Source of the DNA: Oxytricha trifallax
Lineage: Eukaryota > Ciliophora > Spirotrichea > Sporadotrichida > Oxytrichidae
Direction of reading: 5' to 3'
NCBI GenBank assembly: GCA_000711775.1
Contig: ARYC01000202.1
Location: 1 to 64,000, forward strand
DNA: 64,000 bases
The notes beneath the pieces were generated by a model that had not been told where the DNA came from, made no database searches, and saw nothing but the letters and a program-made list of their open reading frames with translations. The translations under genes and the position numbers were made by a program. Of the stretch, positions 12,570 to 23,743 are shown one piece after another. Each line of letters opens with the position of its first letter. The first letter of the stretch is position 1.

Positions 12570-14080
12570 ACCTTTCCTGCCTTTGTTATTAACTTTAGTA
12601 TATTGTACACCTGCCCCTATTAGTTATTTAAGTTCAACATAACTTGCCGTAGTATCATTCTCTTATTGAGCATAAGACACTGCTTTTATCAGCTCCTTGC
12701 TGAATCGCTTTTTATAGATGAGAGACACTAGCTTTTCTACTTAGTCAAGTTTTTCGATTGATAACTTTTCATATAATGCACTTTTGGTAAGTTAATATGG
12801 GAAAATTATTTACTGCAAGCCACCTAAGCTTCTAGAGCTCTTACTTCTCACCTATAGATATTAGCCCTATGAGTGGATGCCACTTGTAATAAATACTCTA
12901 AATCTAGTGTTATAACTGTAGCATTCAACCGTGCCAAAGAATAAAGAATTCATTCTGCCATGAAGATTAAATATCCTCCAGAGTGATTTGAGAGATGCTA
13001 ATTCTCACTTTTAGCTATCATCTGTACAATTATATTTTCACAACATTTTTCTTGTGATTATTTCAGAAGATAATGAAGGTCACAGTATGGTTATTCTCCT
13101 TGATCTGGTTCTAAATTTTTGATATTCTCTCTTCTGCTCTTGATCAGATGATAGTATCTTTTCCTTAATCCTAAACTAAGTCATTCAAGATTTCGTATTC
13201 ACAAGTGAATTTTAAAATTTTAGGCTTGATACAAACTTGTCAAGCATTCTTAAAAACCTTAATAACTAGTGGCACTTAACTTGAAGGACTTAGTCAATCC
13301 TTTTATCCCGAAAACCTTACAATTCTTTTGGTCAATCCTTTATCCAAGATTCCGTACAATATTTCTGTTGATAGTAAAAGGATTCTCTAAGGTAATGTGA
13401 TCATACTCATCAAGTATCAAAATATCATAATTCCTTTTTTCTTTGTAGAAATTATCAATAGATTGTGTCTGCAATTCAAGGTTCCAGTTTAAAACAATAA
13501 CAAAAATTATTTACTCCTATTGATTTCAGTAACATGCTTAGAATCCTTGAACCCAAGTCTTGTCAGATGATGTAGGCATCTAAATTTAAATGGTATCATG
13601 CAGATCAATTGTACCTATTTTGACAAATTTATCGAGTGCTTACACTCAAGGCAGCTTTTGTCTAATAACAGCGAGCATCTGATCCCTTAAACTCGGGAAA
13701 TCTTTTGTTCTGTGTTTTAAGAAGTTTAAACTCCTCCTAGATCTCTTGATTCTTGCCGTCAATCTTATTCCAGTCTTTATAATTTAAGGCTGATAATTAC
13801 ATTAAGCTGATTTCTTGCATCCACAAGGTTAGATTTGAGTGAAATAACTTCTCTAATTGATCAACTTCGATTATTTGACATATTGAATTGCTAAAACTAA
13901 TCACTCAAGTTACATGTTTATGTGGTAACGCCCACCAAAATTGTCAAAAGTATTCTCCTCTATTAGAATCGTCCTAAAAGCTTATTATATTTGACGGGTC
14001 TTGCTTTACTTTTGATCTCGATACCATTTTAATTAAATCCTATCTCTATATTTTGTGTTTATACTTTACCTCACTGTTGC
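12570..14080 (-). pseudogene. Decayed SF2-type helicase-like gene
   Basis: Reading the - strand with TAA/TAG as Gln, the following appear in order. About 13.75-13.68 kb reads KDWNKIDGKNQEI..EEFKLLKTQNK. About 13.6 kb reads IGTIDLHDTIQIQMPTSSDKT, where SSDKT occupies a Walker A (GSGKT) position. At about 13.49 kb is VIVLNWNLELQTQ, a motif Ia-like stretch. At about 13.42-13.39 kb is YDILILDEYDHITLENPF, motif II of DExD type. At about 13.28 kb is KSFKLSATSYQGF, the motif III SAT. Further down are HTVTFIIFQNN and LNATVITLDLEYLLQ. The motif order fits a superfamily-2 helicase or SecA-like ATPase. Frameshifts, TGAs and the damaged Walker A show it is a pseudogene. The source element is unknown. Confidence 0.5.
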
Positions 14081-14160
14081 AATGAAATCACTAAAGAGGA
14101 AGTTATATTTACTTTTGAATATCATCTAAGCCTCTTTATCACTGAACACGCTATTAAATT

Positions 14161-14661
14161 GAAGAGTTATTAAAAAATGGCATAGCTATCTCATGAGGAA
14201 AAAGATTTTAAGATAAAGAGAATTTAAATCTAGGAATAAAAGACCGACGAAGCCAATAGTCATGGACAATTGTTATTCATCAGGTGTCGGCTTATGGATG
14301 TTGCCATTGCAGCAAAGATATTTTTCTCAACATAAAAACTTAAATACGAACATAATGATTTAAGTTTTGGTCGAAAGTCCTTATCAGAGTTTAACCCTAA
14401 ATGGTACCTTTTTAATAATCAAGGATGCATTCAAATGGACTTTAAGATTTGTTATTGTGAGTATAACATGAACTCTTCTTCTATGATTTATATGCATTAG
14501 ATAACTCAAATTTTAAACAATTCAATTATGTTGAATTTATTAATGCTTTAGTTGTGCATCAATACAATAGCTATGAAATCCCTGTCTAAATTGTGTGGCT
14601 GATTCAATTTTTAGATAATATTAGGTTGAAATCCATCGATAAGTAAAGAGAAGTTGAATGA
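14161..14661 (+). pseudogene. Coding-like stretch, function unknown
   Basis: The + strand reads FNPKWYLFNNQGCIQMDFKI (about 14391-14450). After a frame change it reads DLYALDNSNFKQFNYVEFIN and VVHQYNSYEIPVQIVWLIQF (about 14487-14607), ending at TGA 14659-14661. No family is recognised. It lies between two - strand fossils (12570-14080 and 14690-15125). The opposite strand is also fairly open here, so strand assignment is uncertain. Confidence 0.35.
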
Positions 14662-14689
14662 GAAAGATTTAATTGAGTAATGTCATTCT

Positions 14690-15125
14690 AAGGTATGGTG
14701 GCTTGTGCAAATCTATCATTAGGGGTCCAACTCTTCACTTTTGAAAATTCTCTTAGACCTTCGCTCACGATACTCTCTCTCTAACCCTCTTTACTGAGAA
14801 ATAAATCTTCTTTAAATTGCGCTATAAGAGTTTATCAAAGATTTCATCTCATAACTCGAATATAGTTTAATCAGACCGTGGACTGATCCTTAAGAGGATA
14901 TTAAGACAAACTTGGTATGTTATTGAATATCCTTGCAAACCTTCTAGTAGTAATTGGTTAAAAGGGTTAGATCCATACTATCATAGTCTTTACTTTGCCA
15001 TTTTTTAATTTTTTGTTAATTTCAGGTGATGCTTTTTTATTTTGATGAGAAGTGATTTAGTCGATGAGGGTTTCGAATATAACCTTGAGTCATCGCTATC
15101 ATACATTGAGTTTTGAGAGTGGCTC
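14690..15125 (-). pseudogene. Coding-like stretch, function unknown
   Basis: A plausible start on the - strand gives MSHSQNSMYDSDDSRLYSKP (about 15124 downward). After frame changes there follow KTMIVWIQPFQPITTRRFAR and REFSKVKSWTPNDRFAQATI (about 14.75-14.70 kb). TGAs and frame changes indicate decay. No motif is recognised. Position suggests it belongs to the same insertion as the SF2-helicase fossil. Confidence 0.35.
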
Positions 15126-16402
15126 ATTTTAATTATGGTCAATAAGAAATTTTATTTAGTAAATTTAAATTGAATCACTCAATAGGTTAATCTAACATCA
15201 ATTTCACTAAGATTAACGTTATAGGGGGGGGGCAATCATTATATGACAACAGATTTTTTCTAAGAAATATTTCAAGATTTCTAAGAAAGTCGGTTATAAA
15301 TTAATTATTTTAAGTTTGATTAATTTACTTCAATTTCCAATTTTTAACTATTTTATCTATATTAAATCCTACTCTTTGCAAAATAATTTATTCATAATAA
15401 AAATAATTTAATTAGTTATGATATTTAATTTCATTCAATTTCCCCATTTAAAACATTATTAGCAAAATTTATGACAAGATAAATTAGGATACAACTTTAT
15501 ATCTAACTTATTTCTTTAATAAGTTTAGATAATAATTCATTTTATAGTTAAATCCCGTATTCAAAAGTAAAAAGTATTCTTCCGCTTATGTATAAAATTA
15601 TGCAAAAGTATTAATTAGCTTTTATTCTGTTGGAAAATATCTATATATACCTACTGAGTATTGGGGTAATCATGGAATTGTGACGAGCTTATTAAAATTT
15701 TAGAGTACAATTATTAATAATAATATTATCTAAATTAAAATAATCATTAGTCAGGGATTTAAAAAAATTCTCATAGACTAATTGGGTTTTTATTGATAAA
15801 ATTATATAAAGATATTTAAAAACACAATGCTTCAATTAAAAGAAAAGTTGTATGGTTAATAGCAATAATTTAATAATTAAATTATAAATGGTTGAAATTA
15901 CTTTTAATAAAAGAAAGAGTGAAATAACACACCTGATTAGTTTATATAGAAATATTAAATAATTTTATAGTTTTAATAATTAACCCACACTTTTATAATT
16001 TAAGCTATTAAAAGATTTCTTTGAATTATTTTTAATTAACCTCAATCTTCGTTATTAAATTACAAAAAGGGTTAAAAAGAAATTAAAAAATAAATTGTAA
16101 GATATAAATTAAATACTTACTCAAATGAAATTAATAATAGCGAACATTAGGCATTAATCAAAATATAATAACTAGCAAAATAAATTTCTAATAGACTTTT
16201 TGAATCTTCAAAAGAATCTTAGTTCCACTGTTTCTAGATCTTATTGATTGGCAAGACTGGCTGCAGATTTATAAGAATTGAAAACTTTCAAAATTTTTTG
16301 AGTTTCTTAAACTCAATGTATCATCTTTGAATGAGAATGATTTATATTTTAATAATTCATGGATAAATATATATAATCAAAGTATAAATTTTTAAATCTA
16401 CG
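15126..16402. other. AT-rich spacer
   Basis: Nothing gene-like seen apart from a G9 run at about 15225. Confidence 0.5.
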
Positions 16403-16430
16403 CGGGACCATTATTGCAATAATGGTCCCG
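16403..16430. repeat. Perfect 28-bp palindrome
   Basis: CGGGACCATTATT-GC-AATAATGGTCCCG is a perfect dyad. Near copies occur at 16756-16813. Confidence 0.9.
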
Positions 16431-16755
16431 TGACTTTATTAATTTTTTAAGCATTTTATGTCAATGAAATAATTTTCTATTTTTTGCCATAAAATTCATG
16501 AATCTAAATCGTTGCTTTATCGTTTTTATAAATTCATAAGGATTTATCAATAGTTTCTTCAGTATTTTAGAGATACCTCTATTTGAATCCTGAGTGATAA
16601 TATTTAGGGAAAAATTCAATTTCTTGAAAATAAAGAAGCTTGTTCCAATTCTTCAAAGAATTTACTTAAATTAATCAGGATTTCATGCATGCTTTATATG
16701 ATAATTTTCAAATTTACTTAATTAAAGTTAAATACATTCATTAAATTTAAGATAC

Positions 16756-16813
16756 GCGGGACCATTATTTGAATAATAGTCTCGCGGGACCATTATTCAA
16801 ATAATGGTCTCGC
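16756..16813. repeat. Pair of GCGGGACCATTATT hairpins, head to tail
   Basis: GCGGGACCATTATTTGAATAATAGTCTC is followed at once by GCGGGACCATTATTCAAATAATGGTCTCGC. Each half is a stem-loop, and the two halves are near direct copies of each other and of the palindrome at 16403-16430. Confidence 0.85.
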
Positions 16814-16860
16814 ATGAAATTTAAATTAAAAATATAGTTAAAAGTGCTTAATTTAAAAAA

Positions 16861-16974
16861 ATGAAAACTTCAGTTTTAGGATCTCCAAGCATAGAAATCA
16901 ACTTAGAGGAATCCTAGAATTCTAAAAGTTTTTAAAGATTGTAATTCTGTCATGAAATCTCTTTTAGCTTTAAC
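16861..16974 (+). other. Possible short coding segment
   Basis: ATG at 16861 opens a frame (MKTSVLGSPSIEINLEESQN, then SKSFQRLQFCHEISFSFN, ending at TGA) that looks more protein-like than the surroundings. It is too short to assign and could be an isolated macronuclear-destined segment or chance. Confidence 0.2.
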
Positions 16975-19118
16975 TGAAAATGGTTGCAGACAATGACTTT
17001 ATAGCATGAAACACTAAGGCAAAGCGAGAGAGCAGGATTAAGGAGGTCCGGCTTTTCACTAGCGAGGACTTCTTTTAATTTTTGAACTGCAAATTTTAGA
17101 AATGATATTCACAATAACATTTAATTTGACCATTTTCTGGTTTATCTAAATTTTTTCCAATTTGCTATTTAATATTTTGTTACCCGTTGTAGAAGCATTT
17201 ATACTAAACTTATATTATAAAAAGCAACTTATGAAAAAATTATAATAAATATGAATTTAATAAAAATAAATTTTTAATTTAACGAATTCCTATTATATTA
17301 GCCTGAACATATTTATTTGTCTTTAATTAAAAATATAAATATTTTGTGAAAACTCCACTCCCCTGTTAAATTTTCTTATGATTCATAGAAATTTACATAA
17401 TCTTATAAGGTAATTTTTTAAGTCAATAAATAAAATTTATAGATTTCCTATTATTGCTAATAAATATTAAATAGGAAAACTATTAATTAGAATTTTATTC
17501 AAAAAAATATATATTTAAGAAATCTAATCCATTATAGATATTTTTTAAATATAGGATAAATTAAAAATTAATATTAAATTTAAAAGACATAATTATTAAG
17601 GAAGTATTATTTTATAATGAAAGAATTATTTAAACTTGCAAGAATATATCAATAATTAATTTCTCTGATAATGTCTATTAAGTTTTTGTTCAAATTTAGT
17701 CCTATATTCCTTCAATTTATTTTATAAATCATGTTATTTTTTCCGATTCATTGCAATAAATTAAAAAAAAACTCTTTGAAATTTTGCATATAAAATAATT
17801 GAATAGTTTATGAACTCATTTTATATGATTGTCTTTGTGAAACCACTTAAATTTAGATTATTCTATATGGGATTTTAGAATGGTATTTTATATTATAGGA
17901 TTAGAGGAATTTTATTAAGGTTAATTATTCTTCTATCCTTTTAATTTAAAAAAAGAAATACATCTACATTCTTTTAATGCTTTTTAGTAATATTTTATAA
18001 GTATTTCTCAAGTTTAGTTTTTTAAAACTATCATACTTTGTATATTTCAGCTACTTATTAAAAATGGAGGACTAAGGATTTTTTAGATTATATTCTCCTA
18101 CTTATCAATTATAAATCTATCTGTAATGGGTTTACAAAAGACAGAGATTAAGAATTTATTTATTCTGGTTTCAAGTTTTAATGTACATATTATTAATCAT
18201 AAATTTTTTTAATTTTTAATTTTTTTAGAACTGTCACATAAAAGTTATTAGGGTGTCAATTAATTATGATTGAGACAATCTCCTAGAGTTATTCATATAT
18301 CCTAAGAAGAAGTGCAAAAAATAATTTCTAAGAGTTAAGCCATCAAATTAAAAAATTTCTTGTCTTTCTTAAATCTAAGTCTTTTTCATCCACTAATAAA
18401 ACTTTTGCCTTGTTAAGAGATTCAAAATGTAAATGAAACCCTAAAACCCCTGAACATATTTAAATGAACTTTTTGAAAGGTAAAAAAGCTGCAATTTAAA
18501 TATACTTTATTAGAGATATTGAAGGGGTTTAATTTTAAATATTAGTAATTTAAGTGAGTATATGTGAGGTTTGGGGTTAGTTTATGACAGTGAGTATATA
18601 GATTTATTGTTAAAGTTGTGTTATGGATGCGCTTGTTATAGTGATCAACTCAAACCTATTCTAAATTACACATCTATAGCAAGACTGATCCATAAATCTA
18701 CAGTAACTTTTAAGTCTCATTGTCTATAGGCATTGAAATTTAAGAGATATCATTTTAATTGAAAGCCTAAATGACCTTTTAAGTTTTAATAGCATCATAT
18801 CGATTTTCTTATTAATGATAAGTCATTGAAATATTAGCTCATTTCTCTCTCGCATAGAGAGCTTGGATGTTTCATCGCCATTTTCTGAGATTCATATCTC
18901 TGCTTAATCCATAACTTACATATATAAAAAGAATGATATATTTTAAAAGACAATCAATCGCATAGAGAGAGTGATCGAATAAGTATTTATAATGAAATAT
19001 AGTGAAGAATAATAATTGGAAAAATTATAATAAAAGGGAATTGGGGTAATTCACTAATTCATTAAAAGTGAGGGAATAGGTCTTTGCTGAGAGAAGGAAG
19101 TCTCGGTCAGAACATAAT

Positions 19119-19238
19119 CCTATATAAACATTTTTAATAATCCTATATAAATATTTTTTAATAATCCTATATAAATATTTTTTAATAAACCTATATAGAT
19201 ATTTTTTAATAATCCTAAATAAATATTTTTTAATAATA
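19119..19238. repeat. Five tandem copies of a 24-bp unit
   Basis: The unit CCTATATAAATATTTTTTAATAAT is repeated five times with single-base differences (first copy 23 bp). Confidence 0.9.
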
Positions 19239-20369
19239 TACTGGTCAAAGCCCATAATATGGCAGAATATGGATTTAAAATGCTACTACAAATTATTTCA
19301 CTCATTTAACAAAACATATTATATAATATTTTTTAAGTATTAAAGAGAATAATTTATTTTATTTAATTTATAATTCACTAGTTTTTAAATATTACTCAAT
19401 CCTCAAAATTAAAATTTTTTTATTTGTAATTTATTCAATTTCGTTTAATACTAGAATTTATAACTAATAGGGGTATTTGAAAAATTTTAGATTGTTATAA
19501 AAAATTTAGGATAAATTTAACTATTTTTTATGTTTATATGTGAGGATCCTCCAAATATCTTGATAATCCCAATTAGTTTACAAATATACCCTATTTACCC
19601 CTTAATCTTGAGGTTTTATTGTTAATTTTCTCGTAGCCGCTACTCTAATTAAGTTAATAACTGAATGAATAAATTTTATTATTAATCAAGACATTTTAAC
19701 ATTTCAACCAACTTTTCAAACTTATGCAATATAAAAAATGGAGTTTTATAAAAAAAAAGTTAGTATCTTTAAATTTAAAATTATTAAATATTAATATTAT
19801 TCAAATTTAATTTGTTTTTATTAAATAATATAATTTTAGATTGCTCGCTTACTAATTCACCAATATTAAGTCCCCCAAAAAAAACTCCAAAATATTATCC
19901 GGTTTTTTATTTTTTCTGAAAAATAGTATATACTTTATTTTAAATTTTTAATTTAATTTTTAAGTCAAATTTAAATTGATATATTATATTGAATTTTTAA
20001 TCATATTTTAATACATAATTGTGGATACTAATAATTTAAACTATATTTTTAACATTTTCTTCATCTAAAATATTAAAAACAATCTTTATTAATATTGAAA
20101 GCCAATCAGTTATTATTAATTATTTAAATGATATATAAAAATATTTATAAAATCAAATTCTTTTAAACAGGTTAAAATGTGAAATGAAATATGATTAGTG
20201 CTTTAAGAAATGAGTTAATTTAAAATTTCTATAAAGTTTTCATAATTATTATTGTTATTGCTGTTATTAAAGATGTCAATCTGATCTCTAATAATATGAA
20301 CTATGACAAGTAGTCTAAGAGATTAAAATTAAATCTTAATAAAACATATCTAAAATAAAAAGAGATCAG

Positions 20370-20690
20370 TCTTTAGAGGTTGGCACGCTGACTAATTCAG
20401 ACAAGGGACATGCCCCCAGGGATACTCCTGACAAGACCGCGCCCAGGCTTAGTCGGGGTCCAAAGAGGCAAGATGAGACATGGGATGAGATAACAAGGGA
20501 AAAGACCCTCAGGAGCACCCTATGAGAGGCACATAGTTCCAAAAGGCTAAAGTCGCTCCCTCAGCTGAAGAAAAAGAACTGGAGACAAAGACAAAAAAAA
20601 AATGCTTTTTATGCAATAAACATCACTTTAAGTACTAAGTACAACGTACAATTAACTTATATTAGCTCATTCATTATTAACAGCATCATA
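20370..20690 (+). other. GC-rich coding-like island
   Basis: About 220 bp here are around half G+C, in sharp contrast to the surrounding AT-rich sequence. The + strand reads NSDKGHAPRDTPDKTAPRLS, then KRQDETWDEITREKTLRSTL up to a TGA near 20521. Another frame then gives KKKCFLCNKHHFKY, a Cys/His cluster resembling a zinc knuckle. The compositional contrast suggests a fragment of foreign or recently inserted coding DNA. No family is assigned. It directly precedes the inverted-repeat unit at 20799-22590, but the TIRs do not include it. Confidence 0.4.
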
Positions 20691-20798
20691 GCAATAGTAA
20701 TAATAATTAAATATTTAATACTAGAGATCTTTACTACTAGTTTTAGTATTCACCTTACCTTAAGTTATTCATCATCATCAGAATGTTTTCTCTCTTAA

Positions 20799-21060
20799 TA
20801 TTACTAAAGTAACATTTAAATTTGGAAAATTTATAAATAAATGGGCTACTAAAAATAAATTTAATTCCAAATCCAACTAATAAGGAATATTGCTAATTCT
20901 AATTTGATTCAGATTAAAATTTTTTAAATTATTATAAGCCAATTTTCTATTTGATCTATTAAATATATTTAATTAAGAGTGCAAGTGTGCAAAAATAAAA
21001 TCATTCATTAAGGGGTAAATTATTCGCACACTACTTAAATATATTTATATAAATAATAAT
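20799..21060 (+). repeat. Left terminal inverted repeat of the SF3-helicase element
   Basis: Imperfect inverted copy of 22335-22590, estimated by eye at about 70-80 percent identity, with several exact blocks of 10-20 bp. Confidence 0.7.
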
Positions 21061-21169
21061 AAAACTAATAAAAAACTGCATTTGTATCTGTTAAATGTTT
21101 TTATTAACAGTACTATGTACTTTAGCTAGACTCGATTGAGAAAGCAATAATTTCTTTTAAAATAAATAC

Positions 21170-22398
21170 AATTACAGGATTGAGGTCTTCCTGAAAATCA
21201 CCGTTGAAGCTGTTTCAAGAGACACGATTGGTATTAATAGAAAGTATTTTAACTCTAAGAAATGAGGAGGGTTCGAACTTTTCAAGAAGATGGGACTCCA
21301 AACGAAGGATCTAGGCATAAAATCACCATAGGAGTTTATAACTTAGCAATGCTTAGGAGATGTAACTTGAGTATGGGAAGAGACTGGCAAGATAGTCATT
21401 AGAAGAGGTAAAGAAGAGTCTGTAAAAACGATCTTCAAAATACTACCTGAAAGAATTCCTAGCAGAAGTTGTCGCCAATTGATATAAGAAGTTCAATCAG
21501 TATCTCTAAAAGAACCTAAGTGATATCGAAGAACTAACTTTCATTAGCCATTTGTACTAGAAATTCACCAGTGCGTCAAGGTATTGAATCACAACTGAGT
21601 TGTTCAGAAAGTGAAGATTTCAGTAAGATAGCACCTCGAGAAATTCTCAGGAAACACTATCATGCAATTTCCGAGACAAAGAAGCTGACTGATGATGTTT
21701 AGGGAGCTAGGATACTACGAAATAATTAAGGCTTTTTATCAGGTATTACTTAAGAAAGAGAATAAGAAGATTCACTGCGTCTTGCTATATGGAGCGGCTA
21801 ACACCGAAAAGAGCACCTTTATAAAATGATTGACTGTATTTTCACCTGCAATGAGTTGATCATTGGGCAAACCCGTATTCTTGTTCAGGGAAGATTCCTT
21901 GATAAGAAGCACTAAGTTCTGCTGATCGACGAGATGAACATATAGAGTTTTTTTTCCAAGTACAATATTCCGGCAATAAAAAAACTACTAGAGAGCAGGG
22001 TTACGCAGTTGATGTAAAATTCGGGGAAATAAAGGTAAACTACATAGAATGTTTTACTATCATTTATGACTATTGAACTCTCGTAGAAAAAAATCAAGGC
22101 GAAAGAAACGGATTGCTTCGAGAGAATGTGTATTACAGTTACACCAAGAGTTGAGGGCAAATCGATCAAGCTGGTATTCCATTTGATGCAGAACAACTGG
22201 CATACTATCTATTATAGAGATCTTGGACTAGAACTCGAATCATACGATAGGGATCATAGTCTTAGCAAGTTGAGCTTGAGAAATACGGATGCAGAAGTAA
22301 AGTCAAGAATTGAGCCATTTATAATTAATTTAATTATTATATATATATATAAATGTATATTTAAGATGTGTGCAGATTATCTACCCCTTTTTGAATGA
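21170..22398 (+). pseudogene. Superfamily-3 helicase (Rep-like) gene, decayed
   Basis: With TAA/TAG as Gln the 3' half (about 21866-22398) is a single open frame ending at TGA. Upstream the reading frame continues with two or three frame changes. Key motifs are Walker A LLYGAANTEKST (about 21783-21818; the family usually has G.{4}GKS/T, here E replaces G) and Walker B HQVLLIDEMN (about 21910-21939). These are followed by IPAIKKLLESRVTQLM and KAKETDCFERMCITVTPR, which fit the motif C / arginine-finger region of SF3 ATPases by position only. SF3 helicases are typical of small DNA viruses and rep-type replicons. No HUH endonuclease motif was found upstream. TGA occurs in frame at 21480, 21585, 21612, 21686 and 21827, often where Trp would be plausible. 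A TGG Trp codon also occurs (NNWHT, near 22193). Confidence 0.6.
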
Positions 22399-22590
22399 TT
22401 ATATATTTGCACACTAAATTATAAATATAATAAATCAATAAATAAATTTGGTCAAAATAATTTAAATTAATTTTTATCTGAATCAAATTAGAATTAACAA
22501 TACCACTAATTAGTGGCGATTGGAAATATATAAATTTTTAGTTATACAATTATTTTTAAAATTTCCATATTCAAACTCACCCTAGTAATA
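22335..22590 (-). repeat. Right terminal inverted repeat of the SF3-helicase element
   Basis: Inverted counterpart of 20799-21060. It overlaps the 3' end of the helicase reading frame, as coding ends often do in compact replicons. Confidence 0.7.
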
Positions 22591-22715
22591 GTATATAGAT
22601 TTATTGTAATACTTACATATAATTTGCTTAAACGCAGAAATCAAAATCACAAAACCCCTTCAAAAGTTTTATTTATGTTTTTATTAACCTTATGAAGGGG
22701 TTTAGGTTTTTTAAT

Positions 22716-23743
22716 AATCGTTAAGTACATACCAAGAAATGATATCTACAGCTAAAAAAAAGACAATAATTCAAAGTAGAGAATACAGCAGTATCTATAT
22801 TAAAATATGATAAAAAGTAAAATGAGAGATTTGCCTAAGTAAATAATCATATTGACTAACCATTATGAGGACAGTAAATTTGATTAAATTGCATGTTGGA
22901 TATAAATAATAAAGTTAAAAAGGTGTCTCATAATGCCAAAGATATTTTTGAGTGCACAGAAAACTGAAACACTTCAAATAAACACTAACTTTAACTACAT
23001 TAAAAACTTTAATTCCATGCATAATCTTTATAAAAACTGTAACTAAAAATTAACTAATTTTCTTTTTAAGTAATCCAAAAATCCTATCAAAATTATTTAA
23101 GATTTTTAGGGTTTTTAATAGAATACTGCATAGTCTGCAATGGTTTATAGTAAATTATTAAATCAAAGAGAAGCTTTACAATACAACACTAAAAAATAGT
23201 GAAGCAGCAATTTAAAAAGCTCTGATAATTTAAGGATTAAAAAATTAGTAATTTGTGAGCGATTCTTAGTAATTTATTTTCATGAAGTAGAGGTATTAAG
23301 TTATAGGAGCAAATGCATATTATAACTAAATTAAATTTTAAGAAATATATAGACAAATTTCATTTTCAAAATAGTTAATAAAATACTAATTTTTTTTTAA
23401 AAAAAATTCAATAAATGTCTTAACTTGACATTAATTTTAATTTTCATATTATTATGTCCTTTAAAATTATGTAAAATAATTCTCATTTTTTATAAAATAA
23501 ATATTGAGTAATTTTCGCTGTGGAATTTTATAGGCCCTCAATATAAACGATTTATGATTAGTTTCCACTTATAATAAATCAAAAATATTAATCTTGTTTT
23601 AGTTATATCAATTTCTAAAGTTATGTAGTAAATATTATTTAAATTAATAATTAAAAAAATTCTTACTTTGGATAATTTTTATAGAATTTATGTATTTAAC
23701 TTATATATATATATATATATAACTCAAGGTAATTAAAATATAC
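22716..23743. other. AT-rich spacer with (TA)n at 23700-23722
   Basis: No genes seen. A TA run of about 22 bp lies just before the next TBE-type element. Confidence 0.6.

Larger units (their letters stand above)
20799..22590 (+). mobile_element. Inverted-repeat element carrying an SF3-helicase (Rep-like) gene
   Basis: About 260 bp at the left (20799-21060) reappear inverted at the right (about 22335-22590). Matched blocks, working inward, are TATTACTA/TAGTAATA, GGAAAATTTATAAATAA and its counterpart, CTAATTCTAATTTGATTCAG and its near-exact complement, and GTGTGCAAAAATAAAATCATTC with CACACTACTTAAATAT. The ~1.3 kb between hold one gene-like reading frame with SF3 helicase motifs and are much less AT-rich than the flanks. 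It is nested inside the TBE-type element 18432-22715. One rep-type gene between long inverted termini is unlike DDE transposons and resembles a linear replicon or single-stranded-DNA-virus-like unit. The family cannot be fixed from sequence alone, and the outer boundaries are approximate. Confidence 0.6.
18432..22715. mobile_element. TBE-type element, 4.3 kb, ORFs lost, with nested insertion
   Basis: The left end is AAT then GAAACCCTAAAACCCCTGAAC (18432-18455). The right end is TTATGAAGGGGTTTAGGTTTTTT then AAT (22713-22715), with an inner CACAAAACCCCTTC block at 22650. Left subterminal sequence at 18600-18900 (GTTGTGTTATGGATG, GTCTCATTGTCTATAGGCATTGA, TCTCTCTCGCATAGAGAGC) matches the equivalent regions of the elements at 4965 and 27484. 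The size equals a full TBE, but about 1.8 kb of it is the inverted-repeat/SF3-helicase unit at 20799-22590 and the usual ORFs are gone. The pairing of these two ends is my inference. Confidence 0.5.

Noticed and set aside
19025..19305. Two overlapping - strand ORFs with repeated KKYLYRII or LLKNIYIG
   Set aside because: They are translations of the 24-bp tandem repeat at 19119-19238, not genes.
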